Source of the DNA: Bradyrhizobium elkanii USDA 76
GTDB taxonomy: Bacteria > Pseudomonadota > Alphaproteobacteria > Rhizobiales > Xanthobacteraceae
DNA length: 64,000 bases
Assembly (NCBI RefSeq): GCF_023278185.1
Contig: NZ_CP066356.1
Location: 3,278,001 to 3,342,000, forward strand
Direction of reading: 5' to 3'
The notes under the pieces are model-generated. The model saw only the letters and a list, made by a program, of their open reading frames with translations. It did not search any database and was not told the origin of the DNA. A program made the position numbers and the translations under genes. Each line of letters starts with the position of its first letter. The first letter of the stretch is position 1. This document shows positions 9,000-18,780 of the stretch, piece by piece.

Positions 9000-10094
9000 T
9001 CACGTCGATGATCCGGCAGCGGCATTGATCCGCGGCAGGACCTTGTCGGCCATCAGGATCATCGATTGACGGCCAAGCTCGCGATCTTTCCAGTCCTTGC
9101 CGGCGTAAAGCAGGGTTCCGAAGGTGCCAATCTCTTCCTGGAACGCCAGCAACTGGTCAGCCACGCTTTCGGGCGTGCCGTAGATGATCAATTTGTCGCA
9201 GATCGACTCCAGTGTAACCTCAGCGTCGGGTTGATCCCGTCGCGTCTTGAACAATTCGAGCCGGCCACTGCGCTTCAGCTTCGTGAACAACTGGTGATAA
9301 TAATACACGTAGGGACTATCGGGCGACGTGGCATAGGCCTTCGCGGTTGCTGCATCCTGTGCCACGAACACGCTCTTGGCGACCCGCCAATTGGCTGGCT
9401 CGGCTGCCCGGTTCACGCGCGCACAACCCTCGACATATTTCGGCCAGTGGCTCTTTACCCAGGCAGGCATCAGGAAGTTCGCCGAAATCGGATCCCAGCC
9501 GCGCGCCGCCGCCTCCGTGACGCCCTTTGAGAATGGCGCAACCGCGGTCACCACAATTGGTGGGTGAGGGGCCTGCAAGGGGCGAGCGACGATTCCCTGG
9601 CCGATGTCCTCGATCAGAGTCCCTTTGACAGAGATGTTCCAATATTTGCCCTGCAAGTCATAGGGCGGCTTACCAGCCCACATATCAAGAACCTGATTGA
9701 TGGCTTCGAGGAACATCGCATTGCGGTCGGCATCGAGATTGCCGAAAACCTCCGCGTCCGACAGCAATCCACCAGGACTGATTCCAAGGATGAAGCGGCC
9801 ATCAAGCATGTGATCGAGCATGGCGACGGCCGCTGCGACTGCTGCCGGATGCGTGTTTGGCATGTTGATCGTGCCGGTTCCAAGCTTGATCTGCTTGGTT
9901 GCGGCTGCGAGCCAGGCAATGAAAGCGATGCTGGAGGTGATGTTCTCGGCCTTGTCGGTGACGTGCTCGCCGACATACGCCTCGGTGAACCCGAGCTCAT
10001 CCGCGAGCAGAAAAGCCTCACGATCCTCCCGGAGCGATTGCCGCCAATCCTTGTCGAGAGGATGGATCGGCATCGTAAAAAAACCGAGCTTCAT
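9000..10094 (-). CDS. LLM class flavin-dependent oxidoreductase
   Basis: 364 residues from the ATG at 10094, where GGGGAGGCGG gives a good ribosome site; a longer frame upstream lacks one. It is a bacterial luciferase-like TIM barrel: MKLGFFTMPIHP start, EAYVGEHVTDKAENI, LGTGTINMPNTHPAAVAAAVAMLDHM and GRFILGISPGG blocks. Family members use reduced flavin to oxygenate aldehydes, heterocycles or sulfonates. It is 13 bases from the PuuE-like gene on the same strand. Together they could form a ring-oxygenation and C-N hydrolysis pair, as RutA-type chemistry does (inference). Confidence 0.87.
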   Translation of the reverse strand: MKLGFFTMPIHPLDKDWRQSLREDREAFLLADELGFTEAYVGEHVTDKAENITSSIAFIAWLAAATKQIKLGTGTINMPNTHPAAVAAAVAMLDHMLDGRFILGISPGGLLSDAEVFGNLDADRNAMFLEAINQVLDMWAGKPPYDLQGKYWNISVKGTLIEDIGQGIVARPLQAPHPPIVVTAVAPFSKGVTEAAARGWDPISANFLMPAWVKSHWPKYVEGCARVNRAAEPANWRVAKSVFVAQDAATAKAYATSPDSPYVYYYHQLFTKLKRSGRLELFKTRRDQPDAEVTLESICDKLIIYGTPESVADQLLAFQEEIGTFGTLLYAGKDWKDRELGRQSMILMADKVLPRINAAAGSST

Positions 10095-10263
10095 GATCCG
10101 CCTCCCCGCGATTTGAACTTTGGTTGGCAAGGAACCTGCGTCCTTCCCGAGGCCAAGACAAGCCCTGCCGCACAAATAATCACTCGATAAACAAGCTTGA
10201 CCTTTGAAGAGGGCGGCCCTCTAATCGGGCAAACCAAAATTGGGCCCGGGAGGCCACGCCCAC

Positions 10264-11145
10264 ATGAAAGCTGCGGCTTTCGCCTACGCCCGCGCGACCA
10301 GCGTCGTGAATGCGCTGGAGCTGCTCGCCATGCACGGCGACAAGGCGAAGGTTCTGTCGGGAGGTCAGAGCCTGATGCCGGCGATGAACCTGCGGCTCCT
10401 GTCCCCGGACATTCTGGTCGATATCGGCGGCCTCGCCGAGTTGCGCGGCATCACCGTGAGGGGAGACGTGCTGGTCGTCGGCGCGCTGACCCGGCACGTC
10501 GATCTGCTCAGATCGCCGGAGATTGCACTGCACGCGCGGCTGTTGCGCGATGCCGTTGCCCACGTTGCCCATCCCGCAATTCGCAATCGCGGAACGATCG
10601 GCGGTAGCCTCGCTCACGCCGATCCTGCCTCGGAGCTGCCGGCCTGTGTTGTGGCGCTTGACGCCACCATCGTTGTTCGGGGCTCGGCCGGCGGGCGCCG
10701 GATTGCTGCGACTGAGTTTTTCAGGGGAATCTACGAAACGGCGCTGCTGCCGGACGAGTTGCTTGTCGCGGTCGAGGTGCCGGTCGCAGGCCAAGGCTCG
10801 ACATTTTTCTTTCAGGAGTATGCCCGGCGGCATGGCGACTACGCTGTCGTTGGTCTTGCCGCCCGTGCTGTTGTTGCAGCCGGGAGGTTCTCAGCTCTTC
10901 GGCTCGGCTTCTTTGCTGTTGGCGATCGGCCATTGCTCGCTGTGGCCGCCGGCAAACTGATCAATGCCACGGTAACTCCCGCCTTGCTCGCAGAGGCGGC
11001 GACCGCACTTGCCGATGAACTCGATCCACACGAGGACCAGCAGGCGACCGCCGCCATGCGTCGACACCTCGCGATGGTCTTGCTCCGCCGCTGCGTGGCA
11101 GCATTGCTCGCACGGCCAGAACTGGGAATGGGAGTCGGCAAGTGA
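10264..11145 (+). CDS. FAD-binding subunit of a molybdenum hydroxylase (CoxM-type)
   Basis: 293 residues from the ATG at 10264. It carries the FAD-binding block AKVLSGGQSLMPAMNLR, then RNRGTIGGSLAHADPASELPA, both typical of the medium subunit of CO dehydrogenase/xanthine dehydrogenase-family enzymes. It would carry electrons from the 2Fe-2S subunit to FAD. Its stop overlaps the start of the small-subunit gene, giving the order medium-small-large. The window shows no dedicated Mo-cofactor insertion gene (XdhC/CoxF-type) nearby. Confidence 0.9.
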   Translation: MKAAAFAYARATSVVNALELLAMHGDKAKVLSGGQSLMPAMNLRLLSPDILVDIGGLAELRGITVRGDVLVVGALTRHVDLLRSPEIALHARLLRDAVAHVAHPAIRNRGTIGGSLAHADPASELPACVVALDATIVVRGSAGGRRIAATEFFRGIYETALLPDELLVAVEVPVAGQGSTFFFQEYARRHGDYAVVGLAARAVVAAGRFSALRLGFFAVGDRPLLAVAAGKLINATVTPALLAEAATALADELDPHEDQQATAAMRRHLAMVLLRRCVAALLARPELGMGVGK

Positions 11146-11627
11146 ACGCTCCGGTACCGGTCTCGCTTCTGGTCAACGGCGAACCCATCGACGCATTCGT
11201 CTTGCCGCGGCTCAATCTTGCTGATTTCCTTCGGGAAAATCTCAAGCTGACCGGAACCCACGTTGGGTGCGAGCACGGCGTTTGTGGTGCCTGCACAGTC
11301 CGGCTCGATGGCGAGATCGTTCGCTCCTGTCTGATGCTGACAGTCCAGGCGCAGGGGGCGTCAGTTGAGACAATCGAGGGGCTGTCTGACAGCGGTGAAA
11401 TAGCCGATCTTCAGGCGGCATTTCGCGAGCGCAATGCATTGCAGTGTGGCTATTGCACGCCTGGGATGCTGATAACGGCGCAGGACCTGCTGAAGCACGT
11501 GTCCGTGCCTGATCGTCGAGCAATCCGCGAGCATCTTTCCGGCAACTATTGCCGCTGCACAGGCTATCAGGCCATCGTGGATGCGGTGGAGGCGACAGCC
11601 AAGATGCGCGCGGAGCGGGGCGTATGA
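11142..11627 (+). CDS. 2Fe-2S subunit of a molybdenum hydroxylase (CoxS-type)
   Basis: 161 residues with both expected clusters. The plant-type ferredoxin motif is GCEHGVCGACTVRLDG plus the later CLML Cys, and the C-terminal helical cluster is CGYCTPGMLI followed by GNYCRCTGYQ. It carries electrons from the molybdenum centre to the FAD subunit. It overlaps the genes on both sides by a few bases (ATGA-type), indicating translational coupling. Length is normal. Confidence 0.93.
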   Translation: MNAPVPVSLLVNGEPIDAFVLPRLNLADFLRENLKLTGTHVGCEHGVCGACTVRLDGEIVRSCLMLTVQAQGASVETIEGLSDSGEIADLQAAFRERNALQCGYCTPGMLITAQDLLKHVSVPDRRAIREHLSGNYCRCTGYQAIVDAVEATAKMRAERGV

Positions 11628-14014
11628 CGGTGACGCGGGCGCCAGCAGACACGCTTTCGGTGCTTGATCGCCCGAATTCCTACATCGGCAAGACCGTGCC
11701 GCGGCCGAACCTCGACAGGTTGCTGCAGGGGCGCGGCCAATATGTCAGTGATCTCGAACTGCCGCGGATGGCGCATGTGGTTTTTCTACGGTCGCCACAT
11801 GCCCACGCCAAAATCGCAGCGATCGACGCCGACGCGGCGACGCGGATGCCGGGTGTCATTTCCATCGTCACGGGCCGTGAACTCGAAGCGGTCATCACGC
11901 CGTGGGTCGGGGTGCTCTCGCACCTGAAGGGACTGAAGTCAGCGCCGCAGCACGCGATCGCGGTCGACCGCGTGTGCTGGCAGGGCGAGGCCGTTGCAGC
12001 GATTGTGGCGACCAGCCGTGCTGCAGCCGAAGATGCCATGGAGCATATTTCAGTCGACTACGAGGAGCTCGAGGCGGTGACGGACATGCGAGCTGCGCTC
12101 GATCCGGCAGCTTCCGTCATTCATGCTGCGCTCGGCGACAATCTTGCCTTTGAACGGACACTCGACGCCGGCGACGTCGATCTTGCATTGTCGGGGTCCG
12201 AACTCGTCGAGGCCGACTTCGTATTCGGGCGCCACACCGGCGTGACGCTGGAACCGCGGGCCGTCGTTGCCGACTGGAATCCGGCCGAGGCACGGCTCAC
12301 GATCTATCAGGGTACGCAGGCGCCCCATATGGTGCAGAACATCGCAGCGCTGCATCTTGGGTTAAGGGAAGCGCAGGTCAGGGTGGTCTGCAAGGATGTC
12401 GGCGGCTCGTTCGGCATCAAGGTCCATATCTACGCCGACGAAATGGCGACCTACGCGCTGTCCAAGCTGTTGCGCCGGCCGGTCAAGTTCGTGGCGGACC
12501 GCGTCGAGAGTTTCAACACGGACATCCACGCCCGTGACCATCGGTGCAGGGGTCGGATCGGCGTCAGGCCGGACGGTACGATTACGGCCTTCGAGATCGA
12601 CGACCTGACGGGGATCGGCCCGTATTCGATGTATCCGCGCACCAGCGCTATCGAGGCAAATCAGGTGGTCAATCTGGTCGGCGGGCCCTATGCCACGGCG
12701 AACTATCGGGCGCGGGCGCGCGTCGTCTTCCAAAACAAGAACGTGATGTGCCAGTACCGGGCGGTCGGACACCCGATCGCTTGTTCGGTCACCGAGGGCC
12801 TGGTCGATCTGGCGGCAGCGAAGATCGGCATGGACCCCGTCGAAATCAGGCGGCGCAATCTGATCGCCGACGATGCCTATCCGTGTGCGTCACCCTCCGG
12901 CATGAAGTTCGAGCGGCTTTCGCATCACGCTTCGTTGACCAAGCTGCTTCAGATGATGGATTACGACGCATTGCGCGCTGAGCAAGCGGCCTTGCGCGCC
13001 AGAAACGTCCATCGAGGCATCGGAATCGCGAGCTTCATCGAGGTGACCAATCCCAGCGCTGCTTTCTATGGCGTGGGCGGCGCGAAAATCTCGTCGCAGG
13101 ACGGCGTTGCGGTCCGGCTCGACGCGCAAGGGTCGGTGATCTGCCAGACCAGCATCACGGAACAGGGGCAAGGGTCGGAATCGCTGACGGCCCAGATCGT
13201 CGGCAGCGTGCTTGGCGTTTCGATGGAGCGCGTTCGCGTCACCCTGGGCGACACCGACAACACGCCCTATGGCGGCGGCACCTGGGCCTCGCGCGGTGCC
13301 GGCATCGGCGGCGAAGCTGCATTGCAGGCAGCCAAGGCCCTGCGAGAGAATATTCTGAACGTCGCCGCGGCCATCCTGCAATCGACGCCGGCCGAGCTCG
13401 ATATCGTCGACAACGGTGTCGTCAACGCCGCCGACGGCGCGCCGCGCATCGACCTGAACGAGCTTGCGCGGATCGTCTATTTTCGGCCGGACACCCTGCC
13501 GCCAGGCATCCAGCCCGAATTGATGGCGACCCGGCATTTCGTTCCGCGCCAATATCCCTTTGCATTCACCAATGGCGTTCAGGCCTCATGGCTTGAGGTC
13601 GATACCGAGACCGGGTTCGTTCAGCTGCTGAAGCATTGGGTTGTCGAAGACTGCGGCACTATCATCAACCCGCAACTGGTTGACGAGCAGATCCGGGGCG
13701 GGGTCGTTCAGGGACTCGGCGCGGCGCTGTTCGAGAAGTGCATCTACGATGAACGCGGTCAGCTGACCAATGCCAATATGGCGGACTATCTGGTCCCGAT
13801 GTCCGGCGAGATGCCCGATATCGAGATCGGCCACGTGGTGTCTCCGACGCAGGAATCGGAGCTGGGAGCCAAAGGGGCAGGGGAGGCGGGGACGGCCGGC
13901 GCGGCAGCTGCGGTCGCCAACGCGGTCAATGACGCGCTCCGGCCGTTTGGCGCAACAATTACCGAGATTCCGCTCACGCCTCAGGTTATCCTGACCGCCT
14001 TGGGACGGATCTGA
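11624..14014 (+). CDS. molybdopterin-binding large subunit, xanthine dehydrogenase family
   Basis: 796 residues from the ATG at 11624, which overlaps the small-subunit stop. Diagnostic blocks are GRGQYVSDLELPRMAHVVFLRSPHAHAKI at the N terminus (read in pieces), DVGGSFGIK, and the C-terminal GAKGAGEAGTAGA with the catalytic Glu. The active-site loop reads CQYRAVGHP, not the AYRCSF of true form I CO dehydrogenase, so this is not a CO oxidiser; it should hydroxylate an N-heterocycle, aldehyde or aromatic substrate. The ABC importer that follows probably brings that substrate in (inference). Confidence 0.9.
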   Translation: MTVTRAPADTLSVLDRPNSYIGKTVPRPNLDRLLQGRGQYVSDLELPRMAHVVFLRSPHAHAKIAAIDADAATRMPGVISIVTGRELEAVITPWVGVLSHLKGLKSAPQHAIAVDRVCWQGEAVAAIVATSRAAAEDAMEHISVDYEELEAVTDMRAALDPAASVIHAALGDNLAFERTLDAGDVDLALSGSELVEADFVFGRHTGVTLEPRAVVADWNPAEARLTIYQGTQAPHMVQNIAALHLGLREAQVRVVCKDVGGSFGIKVHIYADEMATYALSKLLRRPVKFVADRVESFNTDIHARDHRCRGRIGVRPDGTITAFEIDDLTGIGPYSMYPRTSAIEANQVVNLVGGPYATANYRARARVVFQNKNVMCQYRAVGHPIACSVTEGLVDLAAAKIGMDPVEIRRRNLIADDAYPCASPSGMKFERLSHHASLTKLLQMMDYDALRAEQAALRARNVHRGIGIASFIEVTNPSAAFYGVGGAKISSQDGVAVRLDAQGSVICQTSITEQGQGSESLTAQIVGSVLGVSMERVRVTLGDTDNTPYGGGTWASRGAGIGGEAALQAAKALRENILNVAAAILQSTPAELDIVDNGVVNAADGAPRIDLNELARIVYFRPDTLPPGIQPELMATRHFVPRQYPFAFTNGVQASWLEVDTETGFVQLLKHWVVEDCGTIINPQLVDEQIRGGVVQGLGAALFEKCIYDERGQLTNANMADYLVPMSGEMPDIEIGHVVSPTQESELGAKGAGEAGTAGAAAAVANAVNDALRPFGATITEIPLTPQVILTALGRI

Positions 14015-14081
14015 GCGGAGACGTTCCGGGCAACGACAATACGATAAGCAAAACGCAGACAGTTCTTGGGGAGGAATAGTC

Positions 14082-15335
14082 ATGACGAAGAAGGTCACCA
14101 AAGCTGGATCGATATCGCGGCGTCGTCTGCTGACGACGGCAAGCGCCGGCGCCGTTCTTGCCGTCTCGCCTTTTCGCATCAATCTGCTTCAGGCCCAGGA
14201 AGCGCCGATCAAGATCGGCTTCCCGGTTCCTTTGACCGGTCCATACGGCGCCGAGGCCCAGGACCAGGTGCGGGCGGGTCAGCTTGCTATCGCCCAGTTC
14301 AATGATGCCGGCGGTCTCAACGGCCGCAAGGCCGAGCTCGTGGTGCGCGACGACAAGCTGAATCCCGGTGAGGCGGCGACGCGGACCCTGGAATTGGTCG
14401 AGAAGGAGAAGGTGAATTTCGTCGTCGGCAGTCTGTCCGCGGCGGTTCAGCTCGCGATCAACAACGTCACCAAGGAACGCGGCGTCATCTTCAATTCGAT
14501 CAGCCAGTCCGACGCCATCAACGAGGCAGCAGATTTCAGCAAATACACGTTCCACGAAGCGCTGAACCCGCACATGACGTCAGGGGCGGTCGGTCGCTAC
14601 GCCTTCACCAAATTCGGCAAGAAGGTTGCGTTTCTCACAGCGGACTATGCTTACGGTCACGAGATGGTTCGCGGCTTTCTCGAGGTCGGCAAGCAATTCA
14701 ACATCGAGAATCTCGGTGACATCCGCCATCCGCTCGGGACGACTGATTTCTCGACCCTGCTGCCGCGTCTCCAGGCGCTGAAGCCCGATATTCTCTGCAT
14801 CAGCAATTTCGGCCGGGATCAGCAAATCGCACTGAAACAGGCTACCGACTTCGGTATCAAGAAATCGATCCAGATCATCGCGCCGCTGCTGTCGCATGCC
14901 AGTCGCGTTGCGGCGGGCCCTCAGGCATTCGAAGGCGTCGTCGGCGGCTGCTCGTTCTTCTGGGGCATCGAGGACAAGTTCGCCTCGACCAAGGCGTTCA
15001 ACGACGCATTCCGCAAGATGTATGACGGCAAGTTGCCTACCGACTACGGCGCGCTCGGCTATGGCGGTGTTCGGACGGTGCTCGAGGCGGTCAAGGGCGC
15101 GGGCAGCGTGGAGACCGACAAGGTCGTCGCGTCGTTGGAGGCTCTGAAATACGACTACTACAAGGGGCAGCAATACTATCGCAAATGCGATCACCAGTCG
15201 GTGCAATCGGTGCTCGTGATCAAGTCGAAGTCCAAGGACATGAAGAACGAGTCGGATGTGTTCGAGGTTCTATCGACCGAAGAGCCTGACGAGAAGAACC
15301 TGCGTAGCTGCGACGCGCTTGGCCACAAGAGTTGA
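14082..15335 (+). CDS. branched-chain-type ABC transporter substrate-binding protein
   Basis: 417 residues with a twin-arginine-like leader (SISRRRLLTTASAGAVLAVS). A type 1 periplasmic binding fold of the LivJ/amide-urea group follows, starting IKIGFPVPLTGPYGAEAQDQVRAG. It is the receptor of the importer encoded downstream. GGGGAGGAATAG precedes the start. It comes 67 bases after the molybdenum hydroxylase. The linkage suggests it binds the hydroxylase substrate or a relative (inference). A strong hairpin lies between it and the permease genes. Confidence 0.9.
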   Translation: MTKKVTKAGSISRRRLLTTASAGAVLAVSPFRINLLQAQEAPIKIGFPVPLTGPYGAEAQDQVRAGQLAIAQFNDAGGLNGRKAELVVRDDKLNPGEAATRTLELVEKEKVNFVVGSLSAAVQLAINNVTKERGVIFNSISQSDAINEAADFSKYTFHEALNPHMTSGAVGRYAFTKFGKKVAFLTADYAYGHEMVRGFLEVGKQFNIENLGDIRHPLGTTDFSTLLPRLQALKPDILCISNFGRDQQIALKQATDFGIKKSIQIIAPLLSHASRVAAGPQAFEGVVGGCSFFWGIEDKFASTKAFNDAFRKMYDGKLPTDYGALGYGGVRTVLEAVKGAGSVETDKVVASLEALKYDYYKGQQYYRKCDHQSVQSVLVIKSKSKDMKNESDVFEVLSTEEPDEKNLRSCDALGHKS

Positions 15336-15348
15336 GCCATGCGCCGGC

Positions 15349-15369
15349 GCGCACCGCGGGGCGGTGCGC
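15349..15369 (+). terminator. intercistronic hairpin after the receptor gene
   Basis: A perfect 9-bp inverted repeat, GCGCACCGC and GCGGTGCGC, separated by GGG, lies 13 bases after the receptor stop and 20 bases before the first permease. There is no T-run, so it is more likely an mRNA-stabilising or attenuating hairpin that raises receptor expression over the membrane components. Confidence 0.55.
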
Positions 15370-15388
15370 ACCGTGCTGAGGGGGACAA

Positions 15389-16273
15389 ATGGCGGGCCTG
15401 AGCTTTGACCTGATTGCATTGCAATTATTCGCCGGGCTGGCGCTCGGCGCGATCTACGTGCTGTTTGCGATCGGCCTCTCGCTGATCTTCGGGATGTTGA
15501 CCGTCGTCAACTTCGCCCATGGCGCGTTCTACATGGTCGGCGCCTATGTCGGGCTGTACCTGATTTCGATCGGCGGCAATTTCTGGCTCTGCTTGCTGGC
15601 GGTACCACTCCTGATCGGGCTGTTCGGCCTTGCCGTCGAGCGCGTGCTGATCCGGCCGCTTTACGGCCGCGGCATCGATTATCCGCTACTGCTGACCTTC
15701 GGGCTGAGCTACGTCATGGTCGAATGCGTGCGCATTGCCTTCGGCAAGACTGGTTATCCCTTCGATACGCCCGAGCTTCTGCAGGGGGCTGTCAACATCG
15801 GTGTCGGATATTTTCCGCTCTACCGCCTGTTCGTGATCGGCGCGACGGCCGTCGTCTTGTTGGCGCTCTGGCTGTTCCTGGAAAAAACCAGCTTCGGACT
15901 CATTATCCGCGCCGGCGCGCGCGATCCGCAAATCGTCCGCGTTCTTGGGGTCAACGTTTCTCGGGTCTGGTTGATCGTGTTCGGGATAGGCACCGCGATT
16001 GCGGGCTTTGCCGGGCTGCTGGCTGCCCCGCTTCAAGGCGTCATTCCCGAGATGGGCGGCACGATTCTCGCCGAGGCTTTCGTGGTGACGGTCGTAGGAG
16101 GCATGGGTTCGATCGGTGGCGCCGTACTGGCGGGCCTCCTCGTCGGTGTGGTGGTCAGCATGACGTCGCTGTTTGCACCCGAGATGGCCAAGGTGTCGAT
16201 CTTTGCCCTGATGGCGATCGTCCTGATTGTTCGTCCCCAGGGCTTCTTCGGCCGTGCCGGATTGATGAGCTGA
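15389..16273 (+). CDS. branched-chain-type ABC transporter permease, LivH class
   Basis: 294 residues, hydrophobic throughout with about eight membrane segments. It has the LivH-family start LALGAIYVLFAIGLSLIFGMLTVVNFAHG (seen in two stretches) and the cytoplasmic EAA-like loop IIRAGARDPQIVRVLGVNVSRV. It forms the translocation pore together with the LivM-type protein 9 bases downstream. GGGGGACAA precedes the ATG. Confidence 0.92.
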   Translation: MAGLSFDLIALQLFAGLALGAIYVLFAIGLSLIFGMLTVVNFAHGAFYMVGAYVGLYLISIGGNFWLCLLAVPLLIGLFGLAVERVLIRPLYGRGIDYPLLLTFGLSYVMVECVRIAFGKTGYPFDTPELLQGAVNIGVGYFPLYRLFVIGATAVVLLALWLFLEKTSFGLIIRAGARDPQIVRVLGVNVSRVWLIVFGIGTAIAGFAGLLAAPLQGVIPEMGGTILAEAFVVTVVGGMGSIGGAVLAGLLVGVVVSMTSLFAPEMAKVSIFALMAIVLIVRPQGFFGRAGLMS

Positions 16274-16282
16274 GAGCCAGGG

Positions 16283-17269
16283 ATGACCGGAGCCACCGAA
16301 TCCATCAAACAGTCCTGTGCCGCGGCGGGCAGTTGGTACGAATTCGCAACGCGGCATCGCGCCAGCATTGTGGCCGCGGTGATCCTGATTTTCCCGTTGG
16401 TGATGCCGTTCACGGCCCTCGCGGTGAACATCCTGATCTATGGATTGTACGCCGTCGGCTTCAACCTCGTCTTCGGTTATCTCGGTCTGCTGTCGTTTGG
16501 TCACGCGGCGCTGTTCGGAACCGGTGCCTACCTTTGTGGAATCGCCATCGTGCATTTTGGCTGGCCATGGTATGCGGCCATCGCGGCCGGGATCGCCGGC
16601 GGCCTGTTGATGGCCTCGTTGATTGGCGTGCTCGCGATCAGGACCCGCGGCATCTACTTCGCGATGGTGACGATGGCGTTGTCGCAATGTATCTACTACC
16701 TCTTCTATCAAGCGGTTGACCTCACTGGCGGCGAAAACGGCCTCCGCGGCATCAACGTCCGCACCATCGATCTGTTCGGCGTGCGGCTCGACTTCATCAA
16801 TCCGATGATCCGTTACTATGTCATCGCGGCCTTCGTGATTGCCGCTTTTTTCGTGATGTCGCGCATTCTGGCCTCGCCATTTGGCGCCGTCATTGAGGCC
16901 GTGCGGGAGAATGAGATGCGCGCGCGCGCGTCAGGCTATGACGTCACCAAGACCCGATTGCTGACCTTCGTTTTGTCTGGCGGCTTCTGCGGTCTCGCGG
17001 GAGCGTTGCAGGCGCTGCATCTGTCGATCGTTCCGATCGAGATCCTGCACTACGAGACGTCGGGCCTGGTCGTGATGATCGCATTGCTGGGTGGTATGGG
17101 GACGTTCTTCGGGCCGATGATCGGCGCCGCGGTGTTCCTGGTCCTGGAGAATGTGGTCTCGGTGTGGACCGTTCACTGGCAACTGATCGTTGGCGCCATT
17201 TTCATTGCATGTGTGCTGTTCTTCCCTGCCGGCATCTGGGGCACGCTGATCGCGCGAGGCAGGCGATGA
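16283..17269 (+). CDS. branched-chain-type ABC transporter permease, LivM class
   Basis: 328 residues with about nine membrane segments and the LivM signature GLYAVGFNLVFGYLGLLSFGHAALFGTGAY (read in parts). The cytoplasmic loop is VIEAVRENEMRARASGYDV. It pairs with the LivH-type protein and with the two ATPases. Its stop overlaps the start of the LivG-type gene (ATGA). Confidence 0.92.
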   Translation: MTGATESIKQSCAAAGSWYEFATRHRASIVAAVILIFPLVMPFTALAVNILIYGLYAVGFNLVFGYLGLLSFGHAALFGTGAYLCGIAIVHFGWPWYAAIAAGIAGGLLMASLIGVLAIRTRGIYFAMVTMALSQCIYYLFYQAVDLTGGENGLRGINVRTIDLFGVRLDFINPMIRYYVIAAFVIAAFFVMSRILASPFGAVIEAVRENEMRARASGYDVTKTRLLTFVLSGGFCGLAGALQALHLSIVPIEILHYETSGLVVMIALLGGMGTFFGPMIGAAVFLVLENVVSVWTVHWQLIVGAIFIACVLFFPAGIWGTLIARGRR

Positions 17270-18036
17270 GTGCCGCGGAAGACCAAACCAAAGAAATCAT
17301 CCTGCGCACCAGGGGCGTCGGCAAGACGTTCGGGAAGTTTGTCGCGCTAAACAATATCTCGGCGGAGTTTTCGAGAGGAGCGATCACCTCCATTATTGGT
17401 CCGAACGGGGCCGGTAAGAGCACCTATTTCAATCTGCTGTGCGGCGCGCTTGCGCCCACCAAAGGCAGCGTTGAATTCGAGGGCAAGGATGTCACCGGCC
17501 TGCCGCAGCACCGCTTTGCGCATATGGGGATCGCAAAGTCCTTTCAGATCACCAGCGTGTTTCCGCAGCTCACGACCCGTGAAAACATCCGCGTCGGTCT
17601 GCAGGCGCTGGTGTCGAGATACGACATCTGGCGTCCCCGCGCGCGCCTGACCGAGCTGGTCGAGCGAGCGGACGAACTGCTGGCCCTGGTCGGATTGTGG
17701 GACTCTCGCGAACGTGCCGCCAAGACGCTGGCCCATGGCGAGCAGCGGGCGCTGGAAATCGGCATGGCGCTCGCCAGCCAACCCCGGTTGCTGCTGCTGG
17801 ACGAGCCGACGGCCGGCATGAGCCCGGAGGAAACCCGGACCATGATGGATCTGATCGTGAAGCTCGCAAAGGAACGTACGGTCATCCTCGTCGAGCACAA
17901 GATGAAGCTGGTGCTCGGGATCAGCGATCGCATCCTCGTGCTGCACCACGGAGAACTTCTCGCCGAAGGAACGCCGCAGGAGGTCCGGCAGAACGAGGCG
18001 GTGAAGCGGGTCTATCTCGGCCAGCGGGAGCATTGA
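17266..18036 (+). CDS. branched-chain-type ABC transporter ATPase, LivG class
   Basis: 256 residues from the ATG at 17266 that overlaps the LivM-type stop; a longer upstream frame reads through the permease gene. Walker A is GPNGAGKST, the signature is LAHGEQRALEIGMAL (LivG-type, in place of LSGGQ) and Walker B is LLLLDEPTAGMS. It energises import together with the LivF-type ATPase 3 bases downstream. Confidence 0.93.
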   Translation: MSAAEDQTKEIILRTRGVGKTFGKFVALNNISAEFSRGAITSIIGPNGAGKSTYFNLLCGALAPTKGSVEFEGKDVTGLPQHRFAHMGIAKSFQITSVFPQLTTRENIRVGLQALVSRYDIWRPRARLTELVERADELLALVGLWDSRERAAKTLAHGEQRALEIGMALASQPRLLLLDEPTAGMSPEETRTMMDLIVKLAKERTVILVEHKMKLVLGISDRILVLHHGELLAEGTPQEVRQNEAVKRVYLGQREH

Positions 18037-18039
18037 CGG

Positions 18040-18744
18040 ATGCTGCAGATCAGCAAGCTCAATGCCTGGTACGGCGCAAGTCACGCGCTGCAGGACGTCA
18101 CGCTCGAGGTGACCAAAGGCGAGATCGTCTGCCTCATCGGTCGCAATGGAGCCGGCAAGACGACCACGCTGAAATCGATCATGGGGTTGATGGGACGAAC
18201 GCGCGGCTCGGTCACCTTCAAGGGCGAGGAGCTGCTGAGCCGGCCGCCGCATGTGCGCTTCGCGCTCGGACTTGCCTATGTTCCCGAAGAGCGGCGGATT
18301 GTGCAGGGATTGTCGGTCCGGGAAAATTTGCGGCTCGGGCTGGTGGCGTCGCCGGCGAAGAAGCGGGAAGCCGAGCTGATCGACGAGATCGCAGGAGTAT
18401 TCCCACGGCTGGCCGAGCGTATGGACCAGGAGGCAGTCACGATGTCCGGCGGCGAGCAGCAGATGCTGGCGATCGCGCGGGCGATGATCGCAAAGCCCGA
18501 CCTGATCATGCTGGATGAGCCTTCGGAGGGCATCATGCCGGTCCTGGTCGACGAGATGTTCGAGCTATTCCGCAACATGAAGGCGCAGGGAACGACGGTG
18601 CTGTTGGTCGAGCAGAACGTCGAGCTCGCGCTTGGCATCGCCGATCGTGCCTACGTCCTTGATCAGGGGGCGGTGGTGCACCAGGCGTCGGCGCAGGCCC
18701 TGCTGGCCGACGACGAGATCAAGGAACGATATTGTTCGGTGTGA
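18040..18744 (+). CDS. branched-chain-type ABC transporter ATPase, LivF class
   Basis: 234 residues with Walker A GRNGAGKTT, signature MSGGEQQMLAIARAM and Walker B LIMLDEPSEGIMP, the standard LivF pattern. It is the last gene of the seven-gene run that starts with the molybdenum hydroxylase. The next gene is on the opposite strand, 36 bases away. Confidence 0.93.
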   Translation: MLQISKLNAWYGASHALQDVTLEVTKGEIVCLIGRNGAGKTTTLKSIMGLMGRTRGSVTFKGEELLSRPPHVRFALGLAYVPEERRIVQGLSVRENLRLGLVASPAKKREAELIDEIAGVFPRLAERMDQEAVTMSGGEQQMLAIARAMIAKPDLIMLDEPSEGIMPVLVDEMFELFRNMKAQGTTVLLVEQNVELALGIADRAYVLDQGAVVHQASAQALLADDEIKERYCSV

Positions 18745-18780
18745 GCGGGCTTTCCGGTCTCCCGCCGGCGCGAATGGACC

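Noticed and set aside
11624..14014. Possible carbon monoxide dehydrogenase large subunit
   Set aside because: Gene order resembles cox genes, but the active-site loop reads CQYRAVGHP and not the AYRCSF motif of form I CO dehydrogenase, and no accessory cox genes are present.
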